From Absidia repens (lineage: Eukaryota > Mucoromycota > Mucoromycetes > Mucorales > Cunninghamellaceae), in assembly GCA_002105175.1 (NCBI GenBank), contig MCGE01000012.1, positions 496,001 through 560,000 of the forward strand: a stretch of 64,000 nt of DNA, given 5' to 3'. Positions 13,864 through 24,184 of this stretch are shown here, one piece after another; positions within the stretch are counted from its first letter, which is position 1; the number at the start of each line of letters is the position of its first letter. The position numbers were made by a program, and so were the translations under genes. The notes under the pieces are model-generated. The model was not told the origin of the DNA. It searched no databases and worked only from the letters and a program-made list of their open reading frames with translations.

Positions 13864-14239
13864 TTTTATTTTTTTGGGAGGGGGGAGAAGGAAATTACCT
13901 TGATAGGACAGTGTAGTAATAGTTCACTTCGAGCAGTAGCAAGGGAATTGAGTGGACCCGTCAAAGTCAAGTTATAGTCGGAGGGCGTATCAACGAGGGC
14001 ATGTTTGGTCGCGGAGGTGGGTTTATCATTAGTGGTGACTATAATATCGCATTTGCTGCTTGTCATAATTTTTTGACAGGTATCCCGAAGTTCGGATAGC
14101 ATGAGAGTATGTTCGTCTTCTTTTCTACAGAGGTCATATTGGTGAGATGCACATGGGGCATAACAAAGGATAAAGCTGCGGTAGTATTAGAGGATGCTGA
14201 TGATGTAGTTGCAATCCTCGTTGTCGAAATTTCGTCCAT
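10380..14239 (-). CDS. Multi-KH-domain RNA-binding protein (vigilin/bicaudal-C-like)
   Basis: Exons on the minus strand: about 14239-13899, 13787-13572, 13487-13245, 13165-13063, 12981-11620 and 11545-10380, about 1140 residues. Several KH-type units are visible: QYLIGGRKRTGLHPIIEE, FISGKKNGKINKIMKTSG and KRIIGVGGKNIQRIMKKYG carry GxxG loops, and the repeat around VSVPFRLQRILAHD is a degenerate one. The last third is low complexity with two polyQ tracts. The family binds mRNA in the cytoplasm; the exact partner is unknown. Two odd points. At the N-terminus the ATG at 14239 reads well to about 14125, then a frame change of one base is needed at a run of four A (plus strand T, 14121-14124) to enter the frame that continues. 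At the C-terminus a strong donor (GTATGT at 10481) would allow a 43-base intron and a different nine-residue end, but reading through to 10380 gives a more natural helix. Confidence 0.8.
13824..13861. repeat. 38-base T homopolymer inside a KH-gene intron
   Basis: Lies in the intron 13788-13898 of the KH gene (A run in the sense of that gene), followed by TTTTTATTTTTTT and a G-rich patch. No coding role. Confidence 0.9.
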
Positions 14240-15105
14240 TTGGTATCTTTAATTAAGCGTAGTGGTAAATACTGTTGTATGTGTCACAAATTTTCTCTAT
14301 TGCACGATGATGATATGATAATGCTGATGATGATGATTTGTTTTTGTGTTTTTGTGTTTCTTATGTCAAAATAGAAGGTAAAGAATGAAGGACTGTTGAA
14401 TAAAATTATGCTCGTTGTAGTGTACACTTATCGATTGGTGTGGTTTTTATAAAAAAAAAAAAAAAAGAGAGGAAAAGGAAGGTAGATATACTCGATCGAC
14501 TTTTTTTCCTTGTTGTTATTGTCGTATATGGGAATGCAAAAATGTAAAGGAGTGGAGAAAGAAATACAAGAATGGTTTCTGGTAAAAAACAATTTTTTAA
14601 GAAATAAAAAAAAGAGGCTCGGGTTATCTAATGGTGCAAAAAATTTCGAAACATGAGGAATAAGATTGCAGCAGAAACTGTCACTTTCGAAAATATTTTC
14701 TTTCTCGACTGATCTCCATCGTAGACGCGAAAATTCCATTTTTATATCAAGGTAATATCATAATTTATGATATAAAACCTATGTATGGATCATTTGTGTC
14801 AAATTGTCTTTTTTCTTTACTCATAAAAGGTGTATTGTTTACTACCGAGGCGGTTTCTCGTTGTATTTCTTTTGTCTTTTGTCTTACTTTTATGCTATTG
14901 GCTTTGTTCCACCACGGCTATAAACTCCCGATAGCTATCCAAATGGCGGAGGGCATCCTTGGCGGACTTTGAGTTTAGACACAAAAAATATATGACTGTA
15001 AAATAAAAAAAAATTGGAGAACGGACCTTCTATCCTTTTCTTTTCTCTTCTATTCCCTCTTTTTTTTACCCCTTCTTTATATACATATATATATATATAT
15101 ATATT
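14240..15105. promoter_or_regulatory. Divergent intergenic region between KH gene and GET3
   Basis: 866 bases between two divergently transcribed genes, so both promoters should lie here. Seen: an ATG/ATC trinucleotide-rich leader (about 14300-14340), an A run at 14450-14465, a pyrimidine-rich stretch (15030-15075) and a TA dinucleotide tract (15083-15104) directly before the GET3 ATG. A minus-strand ORF at 14428-14739 has no recognisable domain and is not called. Confidence 0.5.
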
Positions 15106-16565
15106 ATGTCTGACTACTCAGATGACGACTTCCAGCCTCTCGATCCTACCTTAAAGAATGTTCTTGACCAAGACTCACTTCATTGGATTTTTGTCGGTGG
15201 AAAGGGTGGTGTTGGTAAGTTCTATTAGTTAATATCCAGTGGTTTAGATGAAAGAGCAATAAAGGGGATGTATGTCTCTTACCAATTGTCATTGTTTACT
15301 TTCACTTTTTTTAAGGAAAAACGACCTCTTCTTGTTCTTTGGCTGTCCAGCTTGCCAAGGTTCGTGAATCAGTTTTACTCATTTCTACGGATCCTGCACA
15401 CAACTTATCCGACGCGTTTGGGCAAAAGTTCTCCAAGGAAGCTACTCTTGTCAATGGCTTTGAAAATTTGTATGCTATGGAAATTGATCCCACCTCAAGT
15501 ATTCAAGAAATGATTGAACAATGTAAGTCTTTGATAGAACGGTGGGATATGCTGTGATGCGGTGCTGACTCCGTCTTATTTTAATAGCTGATCAAGGAAA
15601 TGGTATGGGAAGTATGGTGCAGGACTTGGCTTATGCAATTCCGGGTGTTGATGAAGCGATGGGATTTGCTGAAGTGATGAAGTAAGTACATGCGATTTTC
15701 ATATCACTTCCTTCTGATCCTGCCCACTCTTTGTCTAACGTTTGATTTTATTATGTCATTTTTTAAATAGGCAAGTAAAAACAATGTCATACTCTGTAGT
15801 CGTTTTCGATACCGCTCCTACTGGTCATACCCTTAGATTCTTGTCGTTCCCAGACGTTTTAGAGAAGGCTTTATCAAAAATCAGCACTCTTAGCGGACGA
15901 TTTGGTCCTATGTTTCAGCAAGTATGGCAAAGACAGAAACGAAGATACATCATATGAATTCATCGTTTCCTTTTTTTTTATTTCACTCAATTACTTAGGT
16001 CTCCGGGATGATGGGTGTGAATGCAAATCAAGAAGACATGTTCTCGAAATTGGAAGAAATGCGCTCTGTGATTAACGAAGTCAACAATCAATTCAAAAAT
16101 CCTGTAAGTTACAAAAAACACCAGTGATAGGGAAAGATTACTGATTTTTTGATTATGGGTTGTTTAGAGCATTACCACTTTTGTGTGTGTATGTATCTCC
16201 GAATTTTTGTCACTATATGAAACGGAACGTATGATTCAAGAGCTTACATCGTACCGTATTGATACCCACAACATTATTGTCAATCAATTATTGTTTCCCA
16301 AGGATGGTAAGTGTTGATAAAGAAAAAATGCAACGGTGAAATGTATTTAACTAACTCTCTGATATTTATATATTTAGGATCCAACTGTGAACATTGTAGC
16401 GTGCGCCATAAAATGCAACAGAAGTACCTGGAACAAATCAATGACTTGTATGAAGACTTCCATATCATCCGTATGCCTTTGTTAACCAAGGAAGTCCGTG
16501 GAACCGAAGACATCAAGGAATTTAGTAAAATGTTAATAGAACCTTATCATCCCCCTACCAATTAG
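15106..16565 (+). CDS. GET3: GET3/ArsA-family ATPase for tail-anchored protein insertion
   Basis: Seven exons (15106-15214, 15316-15522, 15588-15681, 15771-15921, 15999-16103, 16168-16306, 16378-16565), all in phase. The P-loop [10 protein letters not shown] is split by intron 1. Further motifs: [17 protein letters not shown] (switch I), [11 protein letters not shown] (switch II), a Met/Gly-rich segment ([15 protein letters not shown]) for the substrate groove, and CEHC near the C-terminus, the zinc site of the Get3 homodimer. The family delivers tail-anchored proteins from Get4/5 to the Get1/2 receptor at the ER. The start ATG follows a TA repeat and gives an acidic N-terminus ([17 protein letters not shown]), as usual for Get3. 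Confidence 0.96.
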
Positions 16566-16943
16566 TTTTAGTCTATATATCTATTGATTTATTTATTTTT
16601 ATTATTATACACATTTGAATTAAAGAATGCAACTTATACACACTTTTTTGTCACTTTCAGATTGAATGATCGCAATTTTGCTTCGTTATGTGTCTCAAAA
16701 CCCTGACCAATCAAAAGTGAATAGAAACTGCTGGTTACTTCAGTTGGAAATCTCAGCAGCCCCCTTCCCTATTTTTTAGATTCCTTTTTTTTTTTTCCTT
16801 ATAAGCTACCGTCTCTCTTTCGTTTTTGTTTCCTTCTTTGTCGGCATACCTTCACTTTCTCTCTTTTTTTCATTTTTTTTTAATTCCGTATAGAACACTT
16901 ACATATATATATATTCGTTCAATTTTATTTTATTATATAAACC
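16566..16943. promoter_or_regulatory. GET3 3' end and YDJ1 promoter
   Basis: 378 bases in tandem orientation. Pyrimidine-rich tracts occupy 16785-16890 just ahead of the YDJ1 start. I looked for heat-shock elements (alternating GAA/TTC) and saw no convincing array. No gene seen. Confidence 0.5.
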
Positions 16944-18242
16944 ATGGTCAAAGAAACAAAATATTACGACGTACTTGGTGTCAGTCCTGATGCTAGTGAC
17001 AGTGACTTGAAGAAGGCTTATAGAAAACTAGCCTTGAAGTATCATCCTGACAAGGTAAAAAGAACTACATATATTCCATCAATATCAATTATCTCTATTT
17101 CAACATACTGACGAGACGTAATTTTTTAATAGAACCCTGAAGCTGGTGATCAATTCAAAGAAATCTCTCATGCTTACGAAATCTTATCAGATGGTGAGCG
17201 ACGACAAATGTACGATCAATTTGGTGAAGAAGGCTTGAACGGACAAGGTGGGATGGGTGGAATGGATGCAGAAGATCTATTTTCTCAGCTCTTTGGTGGT
17301 GGTCTATTTGGTGGCGGTGGTGGTGGACGTGGTCGTCCTTCTGGACCTCGTCGTGGCAAGGACATGGTGCATCAACTCAAGGTTAGTCTGGAAGATCTCT
17401 ACAAAGGCAAAACGACAAAACTGGCTTTACAAAAACATGTGCTGTGCTCCAAGTGTGAAGGTCGTGGTGGCAAAGAAGGTAGTGTAACAACTTGCAAAAC
17501 CTGTAACGGTCAAGGTGTACGCCTCATCATGCGCCAAATGGGTCCCATGTTACAACAAATCCAGCAACCTTGCTCAGACTGCCAAGGCCAAGGTGAAATT
17601 ATCGACGCAAAGGATCGCTGTACGGAATGTGAAGGACGCAAGATTCTTAGCGAACGGAAAATTCTAGAAGTGCACATTGACAAGGGTATGCGTGATGGTC
17701 AAAAAATTACGTTCTCTGGTGAAGGTGATCAAGCGCCCAATGTGATTCCTGGTGATATTATCATTGCTCTAGATGAAAAACCTCATCCGGTCTTCAAGCG
17801 CAAGGGCGATGATTTATACTATGATGCAAAGATTGACTTGCTGACTGCATTGGCTGGTGGTCAGTTTACTATACCCCATTTGGACGAACGCTTCTTGTTG
17901 GTCACTATCTTGCCTGGCGAAACTATCCGTCCTGGTATGGTCAAGGTCGTCCCTAATGAAGGTATGCCTACTTACCGTCACCATAACAATGGAAATCTAT
18001 TTGTGAACTTCACCATCGAATTCCCTGCCAACAACTGGACTGAAGCCGAAAATATTGCCAAACTGGAATCTATCCTGCCTCCAAGACAACCTCTTCCCAA
18101 TTTGGGTGACAAGCAAGTGGATGACGTAGTGATGGCCGATGCTGAAGCTTACCAATCCTCAAAATCTCAAGGTGGTCACGCTCACGATGACGATGACGAA
18201 GAAGATGGTCAAGGTCCTGGTGTGCAATGTGCTCAATCCTAA
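16944..18242 (+). CDS. YDJ1: Type I (class A) Hsp40/DnaJ co-chaperone, Ydj1-like
   Basis: Two exons (16944-17054, 17133-18242) give 406 residues. A J domain (residues 1-65) holds the HPD motif in YHPDKNPEAG. A short G/F-rich linker ([13 protein letters not shown]) follows, then a zinc-finger region with four CxxC pairs ([32 protein letters not shown]; the last lacks the final Gly, as is common). Two client-binding barrel domains follow ([13 protein letters not shown]), and the protein ends in CAQS, a CaaX box for farnesylation, matching Ydj1 rather than the mitochondrial or ER DnaJ proteins. It stimulates cytosolic Hsp70 and anchors at the ER face. An acidic DDDDEED stretch precedes the tail. 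Confidence 0.96.
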
Positions 18243-18486
18243 AACGGGTGCCCTTCACTTGATGTTCAAAGCTTGGTGTTTACTTAGTACTTAGTATAGG
18301 AATATCTCTTTATATATATATATATATATGTTTTGCTTTTTATTTAATAAAAAAAATATCAACATTATTTATTGTCATTATGCGGGTTTTGGTGTTGTTG
18401 GCTATGTGGAAGTGGCTTTATTTATGGTCTGACTATAAGGAACTTGTGAGGTGTTTGTTTATATGATAATATAACCGGTTGGTTTA

Positions 18487-18759
18487 TTAGGGTTGGTTAT
18501 TGGTGGTGGAAGGAAGCAGGATGAATTGAAAAAAAAAGTCATCAATATGTGAACGACGAGATGTCGTAAGAACAGAAAAGGCAATCTTGGCCAGGCTCAT
18601 AGTCAGGAAATTATCGAGATTGGGATGACCTTGTTTCTCTTTTTTATCATTTTCATTTTTTTTTTTTTTATGTTTCGTTAATGCATCAAAAAATTGCGAC
18701 TCTGGAGGTGTTTTTAAGCATTCACCACAATGTCTTTGTACTGGAAAGCGATGGTACAT
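18487..18759 (-). CDS. Possible small hypothetical protein
   Basis: A 90-codon ORF (start MYHRFPVQRHCGECLK) with one Cys pair (CGEC) and a lysine-rich low-complexity stretch encoded partly by an A run. I recognise no family. A TAA followed by AATAAA-like sequence ends it. It could be chance, a broken gene, or an exon of a gene with a hidden intron at the A-rich stretch. Listed only because the surrounding 1 kb has nothing else that looks coding. Confidence 0.2.
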   Translation of the reverse strand: MYHRFPVQRHCGECLKTPPESQFFDALTKHKKKKNENDKKEKQGHPNLDNFLTMSLAKIAFSVLTTSRRSHIDDFFFQFILLPSTTNNQP

Positions 18760-19124
18760 AAACTAACATGATGGAGGCGCTTCCGAAAAAGATGATTGAG
18801 AGACTAATGAGAGACTTTCCTTTTTTATAAGTCTTACACTCTCGATATTTTTATCTCTTGTTGGGTATGGTTTGGTTCATCAAGAAGGTAAATACCTTCC
18901 AGTGCGCTTCAACCACGATCACCCCTACTAATTTGTTTATACGATCTTTACAGTCTTTTACATGCGTCCACCAAAGCCATTTTTTAACCTCTATTTTTTA
19001 AAAACCCAGTGTATGATACACCCAGTGCGCTGACCACTACTACTGGTCAAAGTCGTCTCATACGTTATCCTTTCTCTTTGTGCATATTCATCAATTTTTT
19101 TTTCGCTTTACATGCCCAAGAAAT

Positions 19125-19760
19125 GTGCAGTACGGTACAGTGTAAGGGCATACCCAATCGGTAAGACAAACAGAACGTATTAGAGACGATGTAACAATAA
19201 AAAATACGGCATATTTTATTCAGTGCCAAAAAAAAAGTATTACAAACCCCGCCCACGTGAATATATATTTTCGTCCAGTTTTATTTTTGCTCTCTTTCTT
19301 TTATTTTTCTTTTTTCTTCTCCATAATTCTTCACAATTGTGGCTCCTACGGGGTCATGCTGGACTTAGATTAGTGTCAGGACTAGTTTAGAAGGGTTCTC
19401 ATTTCAGGGATTACAAGATGCATGGGGAAACCCTTTCATTTTGGATTCAAGATTCAGAACCATCATTAGTTGGCTTTTGGAGCTTCCATTAGCTTACTTT
19501 AGTGTTAGTTTGTCTATAGTTTGTATCCATATATAAATAAATTATGTCTCTTATTACTTATCTCAATGAAATATGTACCATTAGACTCTCTCAAATCTTG
19601 TGCAATAGATTGATCCCTCTTTTCCATTACCCATTAGATTACTAAGATGATTATTATGATTCAATAAAAGATATCCATTTATAGTCCTTTCACTTCTTGT
19701 CTGCCTTCAACAATATATTAGATCCATTTTCACAATCGTTCTTTTAGATTAGTGCTACAT
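19125..19760 (+). repeat. Dispersed repeat family, copy B (most regular copy)
   Basis: Landmarks: AACGTATTAGAGACGATGTAA-like 5' block at about 19173-19195; head ATTACAAACCCCGCCCACGTG with CCGCCCACGTG at 19249-19259; pyrimidine tract 19275-19325; AAGGGTT at 19391-19397; GGGGAAACCC at 19424-19433; CATCATTAGTTGGCTTTTGG; AGTGTTAGTTTGT; AATAAA at 19536-19541; 3' block with TCTTGTGCAATAGAT at about 19596-19610; and a further match to copy A at about 19718-19740. Compare copies A, C, D, F and G. Confidence 0.8.
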
Positions 19761-20059
19761 ATTCTTCAGAACCCCAAAAAAACTGCTCCATGCTATGCTA
19801 TCTCCGATAGATCCTTTATAGTTTGCTTTTGCTGTGTATTGCTGGTGTAGGTTCAGCCAGGGCTGGATACTGTGTTAGGTGATTTTATGATTTATATTGT
19901 ATTTTGCCTGTATTTAAGGCTCCCACCGATGACTTTATTGGGCAAAATTGGAACTACTGTATTAGATTATATTTCTGTATTTTTGGCGTGGATTATGACT
20001 AGCGCAGCATTATATTAAAATCGACTGTTTTTGAGGCGGCTAAATATATACGTTATTGA

Positions 20060-20170
20060 AGTTGGCATTTTTGTCCCATCCCATCCCAGTCATCCCAATA
20101 TCCCGTGGGACAAAAAATCGAGTGCCCTATCCCATCCCAAACATCACTGTTCCATCCCAACTGTCCCAGT
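20060..20170. repeat. CCCATCCC-rich repeat with hairpin
   Basis: Short tandem and near-tandem CCCATCCCA/GTCCCA units. TTTTTGTCCCA near 20067 pairs with TGGGACAAAAA near 20106-20116, a stem of about ten base pairs. The outer ends GTTGGCA and AGTTGCCA are also partly complementary. It sits between inverted repeat copies B and C. No coding potential seen. Confidence 0.6.
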
Positions 20171-20329
20171 TGCCATCTTTAGTAACGGTAAGTGAAATAA
20201 GCTGAATCAAGTCCGTAGAATAGTCTACCGCAATAGAATGGACGCGGAATTTATATACCACACAAAGTATGAAAATGAATGAAGAGGATATTTTTTATTT
20301 AAGCATAACAACTATTAACATAAATTAAA

Positions 20330-20720
20330 GAGATGACCGTAGTAAAAAAAGAATTATCCATTCATAGGACATGAGAGAAACTTTTCAATAAAGGAAGTAA
20401 AAGGAGACTCATTTTATTCAGATGTATATACAAACTATAAACAAACTAGCACTAAACTAAGCTATGACGGCTCCAAAAAGCCAACTCCTGGTGGTTCTAA
20501 ATTCTGAATCCAAAATGAAAGGGTTTCCCCATGCATGTTGTCATCCCTGAGCGTAAAATCTTCTAAGCTAGTCCTGACACTATTCTAAGTCCAATATAAC
20601 CTCATGGAAGGTAAATGGTGAAGAAAAAAGGAGAAAAAAAAAAAAAGAAAGCGCGAAAAAATAAAGTAAAATTTACGCATGCGGGATTTGAAATGATTTC
20701 TGTGGGCACGACTTCGATCA
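20330..20720 (-). repeat. Dispersed repeat family, copy C
   Basis: Read on the minus strand: head TTTCAAATCCCGCATGCG (about 20672-20691, with CATGCG replacing CACGTG), pyrimidine tract, GGACTAGCTTAGAAG, GGGGAAACCCTTTCATTTTG (plus-strand GGGTTTCCCC at 20521-20530), GAGTTGGCTTTTTGGAG, TAGTTTAGTGCTAGTTTGTT, AATAAA (TTTATT at 20414-20419 on plus) and a 3' block with TTTCTCTCATGTCCTATG. The upstream AAGGGTTT half of the stem is degenerate here. Confidence 0.75.
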
Positions 20721-20874
20721 AAAAAAAAAATCCCAAAAATTCACTAACGTGCTAGATATAACATGGCTTCACACATCAGAATAATAATATTACCCATGAA
20801 AGCGACGTAATTTCGTTTTCCCGTTGATATCGTCATTGTGAGTCCCGACTGTAGATAAAAACAAAGACAACGAC

Positions 20875-20875
<1 letters not shown>

Positions 20876-20910
<35 letters not shown>
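20876..20910. repeat. 35-base A homopolymer
   Basis: Uninterrupted A run in the gap upstream of the repeat copy C head. No coding context. Confidence 0.9.
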
Positions 20911-20911
<1 letters not shown>

Positions 20912-21185
20912 GAAGACAATGTCTATAACTACAAAATATAGTAAAATCCTTTTCAAGGATTCAGAATGATCTTATTTGTGTCCTGAGGGATCGCGCAGTC
21001 GGAATACGAGTGTACCTCAATAAAAAATAGAAACCCCTTTTATCATCATCATCGCTTGTAAAAAGACTCGAATGTTTTTGTTTTGCTTTTTTTTTGTTTT
21101 ATTTAAATAAAGACACTTCTATACTTTGCTATAAAACAATCAACTATAAGCTATAGAAATCTACCATAAAACACTAATGTCTAAT

Positions 21186-22633
21186 CTAATGTTCGGGATC
21201 ATGGGATTTGAAGAAGTTTCTTGTAGTTTCACAACTATCAAAAGTGCATCCAGGGCATCGCAGGTAATACTGACGTGACACGACTTGCCCAGATTTCAGA
21301 TGTTCATCCACAATGTTTGCCATGGCCTTGATAAAGATGGGATCGTCATTAAGTGCCTCCGCCCTTTTCCACCCAGTAATTCCAACCTATATATAATTAT
21401 ATCAAATTGTTAGTTCAAGTAGCAAGAACAACGCCCCCCCCCCATCAGTGGCTCCCTAATATACTATTACCTCTTCCGCTTCCTTTCCGTATTCTTGATC
21501 CAGTTCAAATAGAGTTTCAATGTGATCACTTGTAAAAGCAATAGGCACCACCACCAAGTTTTTCTTTCCTGCCTTTCCATAATTCTTGATCACGTCTGCC
21601 GTTTGAGGCCCCAGCCAAGGTTGAGGTCCCACTTGCGATTGCCAGATGAGGCGATAAGGGTATTGGTTGCCGAGCCGTTTCATAACATAGTCTACACTAG
21701 ATGCCACTTCTGCTGGATAGGTGTCGCCCCTGTTGATGACGGACATGGGTAAAGAATGGGCAGAGAAGAGGATGATGGCGTCTTTTCGTTGTTCAGGGGT
21801 GTATTCTGCCAATTTGCGTTCAATTTTTGTGGTCATGGCTTCAATAAATCCCGGATGCGTGGGCCATCGGTCAATCACACTCCATTTCAAATGTTCCATC
21901 CCGTTTGCCACAATCCCCCGTTGAAGTTCGTTCATGCTACTTCCTGTTGTTGAGCACGAGTATTGCGGATATTGAGTAAACACCACAGCACGTTCCACAC
22001 CATCCGCTTTCATTTCTTCCAAGGCATGTTGAGTAAAGGGTTTGACGTATCGGAAGGCGATATAATGCTTGTGAGGTGCTATCACAAATCAAATGAGGCG
22101 CGTTAATGCTAATTTTGTGTCACTGCTGGTTCATTCTTAATATGTTTTACCTGTTTCCGGTGAAAGTTCGTCTAATAATTTTTCCATGGCTTGGCCTTGT
22201 TTGCGAGTCCATTTCAAAATAGGCGAACCTCCCCCAATGGAATCATACTGTTCACGAATGCTAGGAGTCCGGCGTCTGGCAATCCACTTTGCAATAGAAG
22301 GTTGGAATGGAAGCTTCATGATATCGCGATCAGTAAACAAATTGAGCAAAAAGTCATGTACGTCATCCAAGGTTTCAGGCCCACCCATATTGGTCAACAA
22401 TATCGCTGTAGGGCTATGATGATAAAAATATATGGCTGTCAGTGATACTTATTTAAATGGAATGATAATACACTTACGGCTTCTGTGTCGACATAGAGCG
22501 TGTCGCGGTGGTAAGGATTGCGGACCGGTATTCTATAGAAAATAGAGCAGCATGATCAAAACAAAGAGTAATCTTCAAGAGTTCAATTTTGCGTAAACTT
22601 ACTTGTTGATTGTTTCAATATAGTGCTCAACAT
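21186..22633 (-). CDS. HEM15: Ferrochelatase with [2Fe-2S] cysteines
   Basis: Five exons on the minus strand (22633-22603, 22532-22478, 22413-22151, 22078-21471, 21386-21186) give 385 residues. It inserts Fe2+ into protoporphyrin IX in the mitochondrial matrix, the last step of haem synthesis. The first about 30 residues ([18 protein letters not shown]) are basic and Ser/Thr-rich, fitting a mitochondrial presequence. Motifs: [43 protein letters not shown] (with the catalytic His) and [18 protein letters not shown]. The C-terminus CPGCTFDSC plus the Cys in QYSCSTTG match the four cluster ligands of human ferrochelatase, which baker's yeast Hem15 lacks. A sense-oriented ATTTTAATTCCCGC lies about 95 bases upstream of the ATG. 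Confidence 0.96.
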
Positions 22634-23026
22634 GTTATTTTTTAATAATGCAAGAAAGTAAAAAATAAAAAGAGAAGTAAAGAAACTCAAAAATAATTTA
22701 CCCGGAATTATATTTTTATTCGCAAGCGGGAATTAAAATATGATTTAGGAATGGCAAAGATACAAATTACTGCTGTTTAGAATAAACATGTTTATTAGTT
22801 AGAATTGCTACTATAATTATTGATGAGATAAAATAAAAAATTATGTTGGAGATGCATGCTTTAGTTACTATGAACGATGATGTTGTGTTGCCGTAGAAAA
22901 AGAAAAAATGGAGTCCCTCACTATATGTGAAAGGGAACATGGCGGGGTTTATCGAAATATACAAAGGGGGTTGGGACGGGCGAAATTAGCCGTTTAATTG
23001 AAGTGATATGATAGGAGAAGATGGTG
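22634..23026. promoter_or_regulatory. HEM15 promoter and 3' flank of C2H2 gene
   Basis: 393 bases. The minus-strand element ATTTTAATTCCCGC (22726-22739 on plus as GCGGGAATTAAAAT) resembles elements upstream of several other genes here. The rest is AT-rich, with candidate 3' UTR of the zinc-finger gene. No gene seen. Confidence 0.5.
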
Positions 23027-24184
23027 TTAAATAGGATAGAGGGAGATTGACTGTGAGTGTGGCCGATGATATATATGCTGTGTGTGTATTTGCTCCTTGT
23101 GATGGTGAGGATGATGATTTCGATTATGTTTATTTGATTGATAATGGCCCTGTACGCGTTCATGCCGCCGTAAAGCATCAACTCTTGTAAATCGTTTGCC
23201 ACATTGTTGACAATAGACAAACGGGCGGTTTTTTAAGTGAATGGTTTGATGCCGGGAAAGATCATAAGGTCGTTGAAATGTTTGGCCACATATATTTCCA
23301 CTCTCCGTGACTTTTTTACAAAAATAAATGGGAGAGGTTGATGGTGACCATGACGATCCTTTGTACTTTTTGCTTGATTTTATCGTTAAAGCCATTGGAG
23401 CGGGGTCTGAAAAAGTGATCATTGGTGAAGATGGGGATGAGGATGCAATGGTTGATGGGGATGATGACGGAGATGAATCTACACTGTGGCTAATGCTCGG
23501 TAAATCTTCATGGCTATTGTTTTTTGATGAAAGCAGCATGTTCAGGGAAGGTCTTTTGCTATGATATTCAGATTCCTTCGCATAGTTGCCATATAAGGAG
23601 GTCGAATGGGAATATAAATGTGATTCTAGTTCAATACCAGAATCTTTACGTTGTTGTTGAGGGTTATCGTGATCTTCATATTTATACTGGTTCCATCGTA
23701 GCACTTTTGGCTTAATAAGAGGCACTGTATTATAATGTGTCACATTAAAAGAATTTTTGTGCTGTAAAAATAGTTCGAGTTTGCTGAGTTTCAATATAGA
23801 TAATGCGTGCTTTAATGTATGGTCATTGAATAATTCGATTTTAGTGTTCATATCGTTGCCAATAAAAATAATATAGTTGCTTAAATAGATGTCCTAAAAA
23901 AATCGCATTAATTTTTATCGTCGGTGTTTTAATGCTTCCTCCGTCAGACTTACGGGAAACGATTGTCCCATCTTATCCATCAAATCAATAAAAGTTAAAC
24001 ACTGATTTTGACGTTTCGCAATCTGTATGGTAATAGGAGAATTTAAAAATGTATCTTGGAGATGAATTCTATTTGATGAAATCAAAAAAGTTAATAAACA
24101 GGTCCCATAAGTTTTTTTTTTTTTTTTTTCGGATGCATTGATCGAATATATTTTGAAATACCGAAAACGATAAATGGTCATCAT
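23027..24184 (-). CDS. C2H2 zinc-finger protein, probable transcription factor
   Basis: Three exons on the minus strand (24184-24162, 24068-23954, 23893-23027) give 334 residues, all junctions in phase. The N-terminal 90 residues (RIHLQDTFLNSPITIQIAKR, then MDKMGQSFPDIYLSNYIIF) look like a folded domain I do not recognise. The middle is Ser/Pro-rich. Two fingers lie near the C-terminus: an atypical one with an eight-residue Cys spacing (CKKVTESGNIC, then FQRPYDLSRHQTIH) and a regular one (YCQQCGKRFTRVDALRRH, ending ERVQGH). The His-rich tail is low complexity. The finger pair with the RPYDLSRH helix is common in fungal nuclear regulators; targets are unknown. The first exon codes for only seven full codons, so the start is the least certain point. 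Confidence 0.8.

Larger units (their letters stand above)
18243..21185. other. Gene-poor island between YDJ1 and ferrochelatase
   Basis: Nearly 3 kb without a convincing gene. It holds a low-confidence small ORF (18487-18759), repeat copy B (+, about 19125-19760), a CCCATCCC-rich hairpin (20060-20170), repeat copy C (-, about 20330-20720) and a 35-base A run (20876-20910). Copies B and C are in opposite orientation about 570 bases apart. Confidence 0.65.

Noticed and set aside
16640..16943. Heat-shock elements before the Hsp40 gene
   Set aside because: I looked for alternating GAA/TTC units; only isolated half-sites are present.
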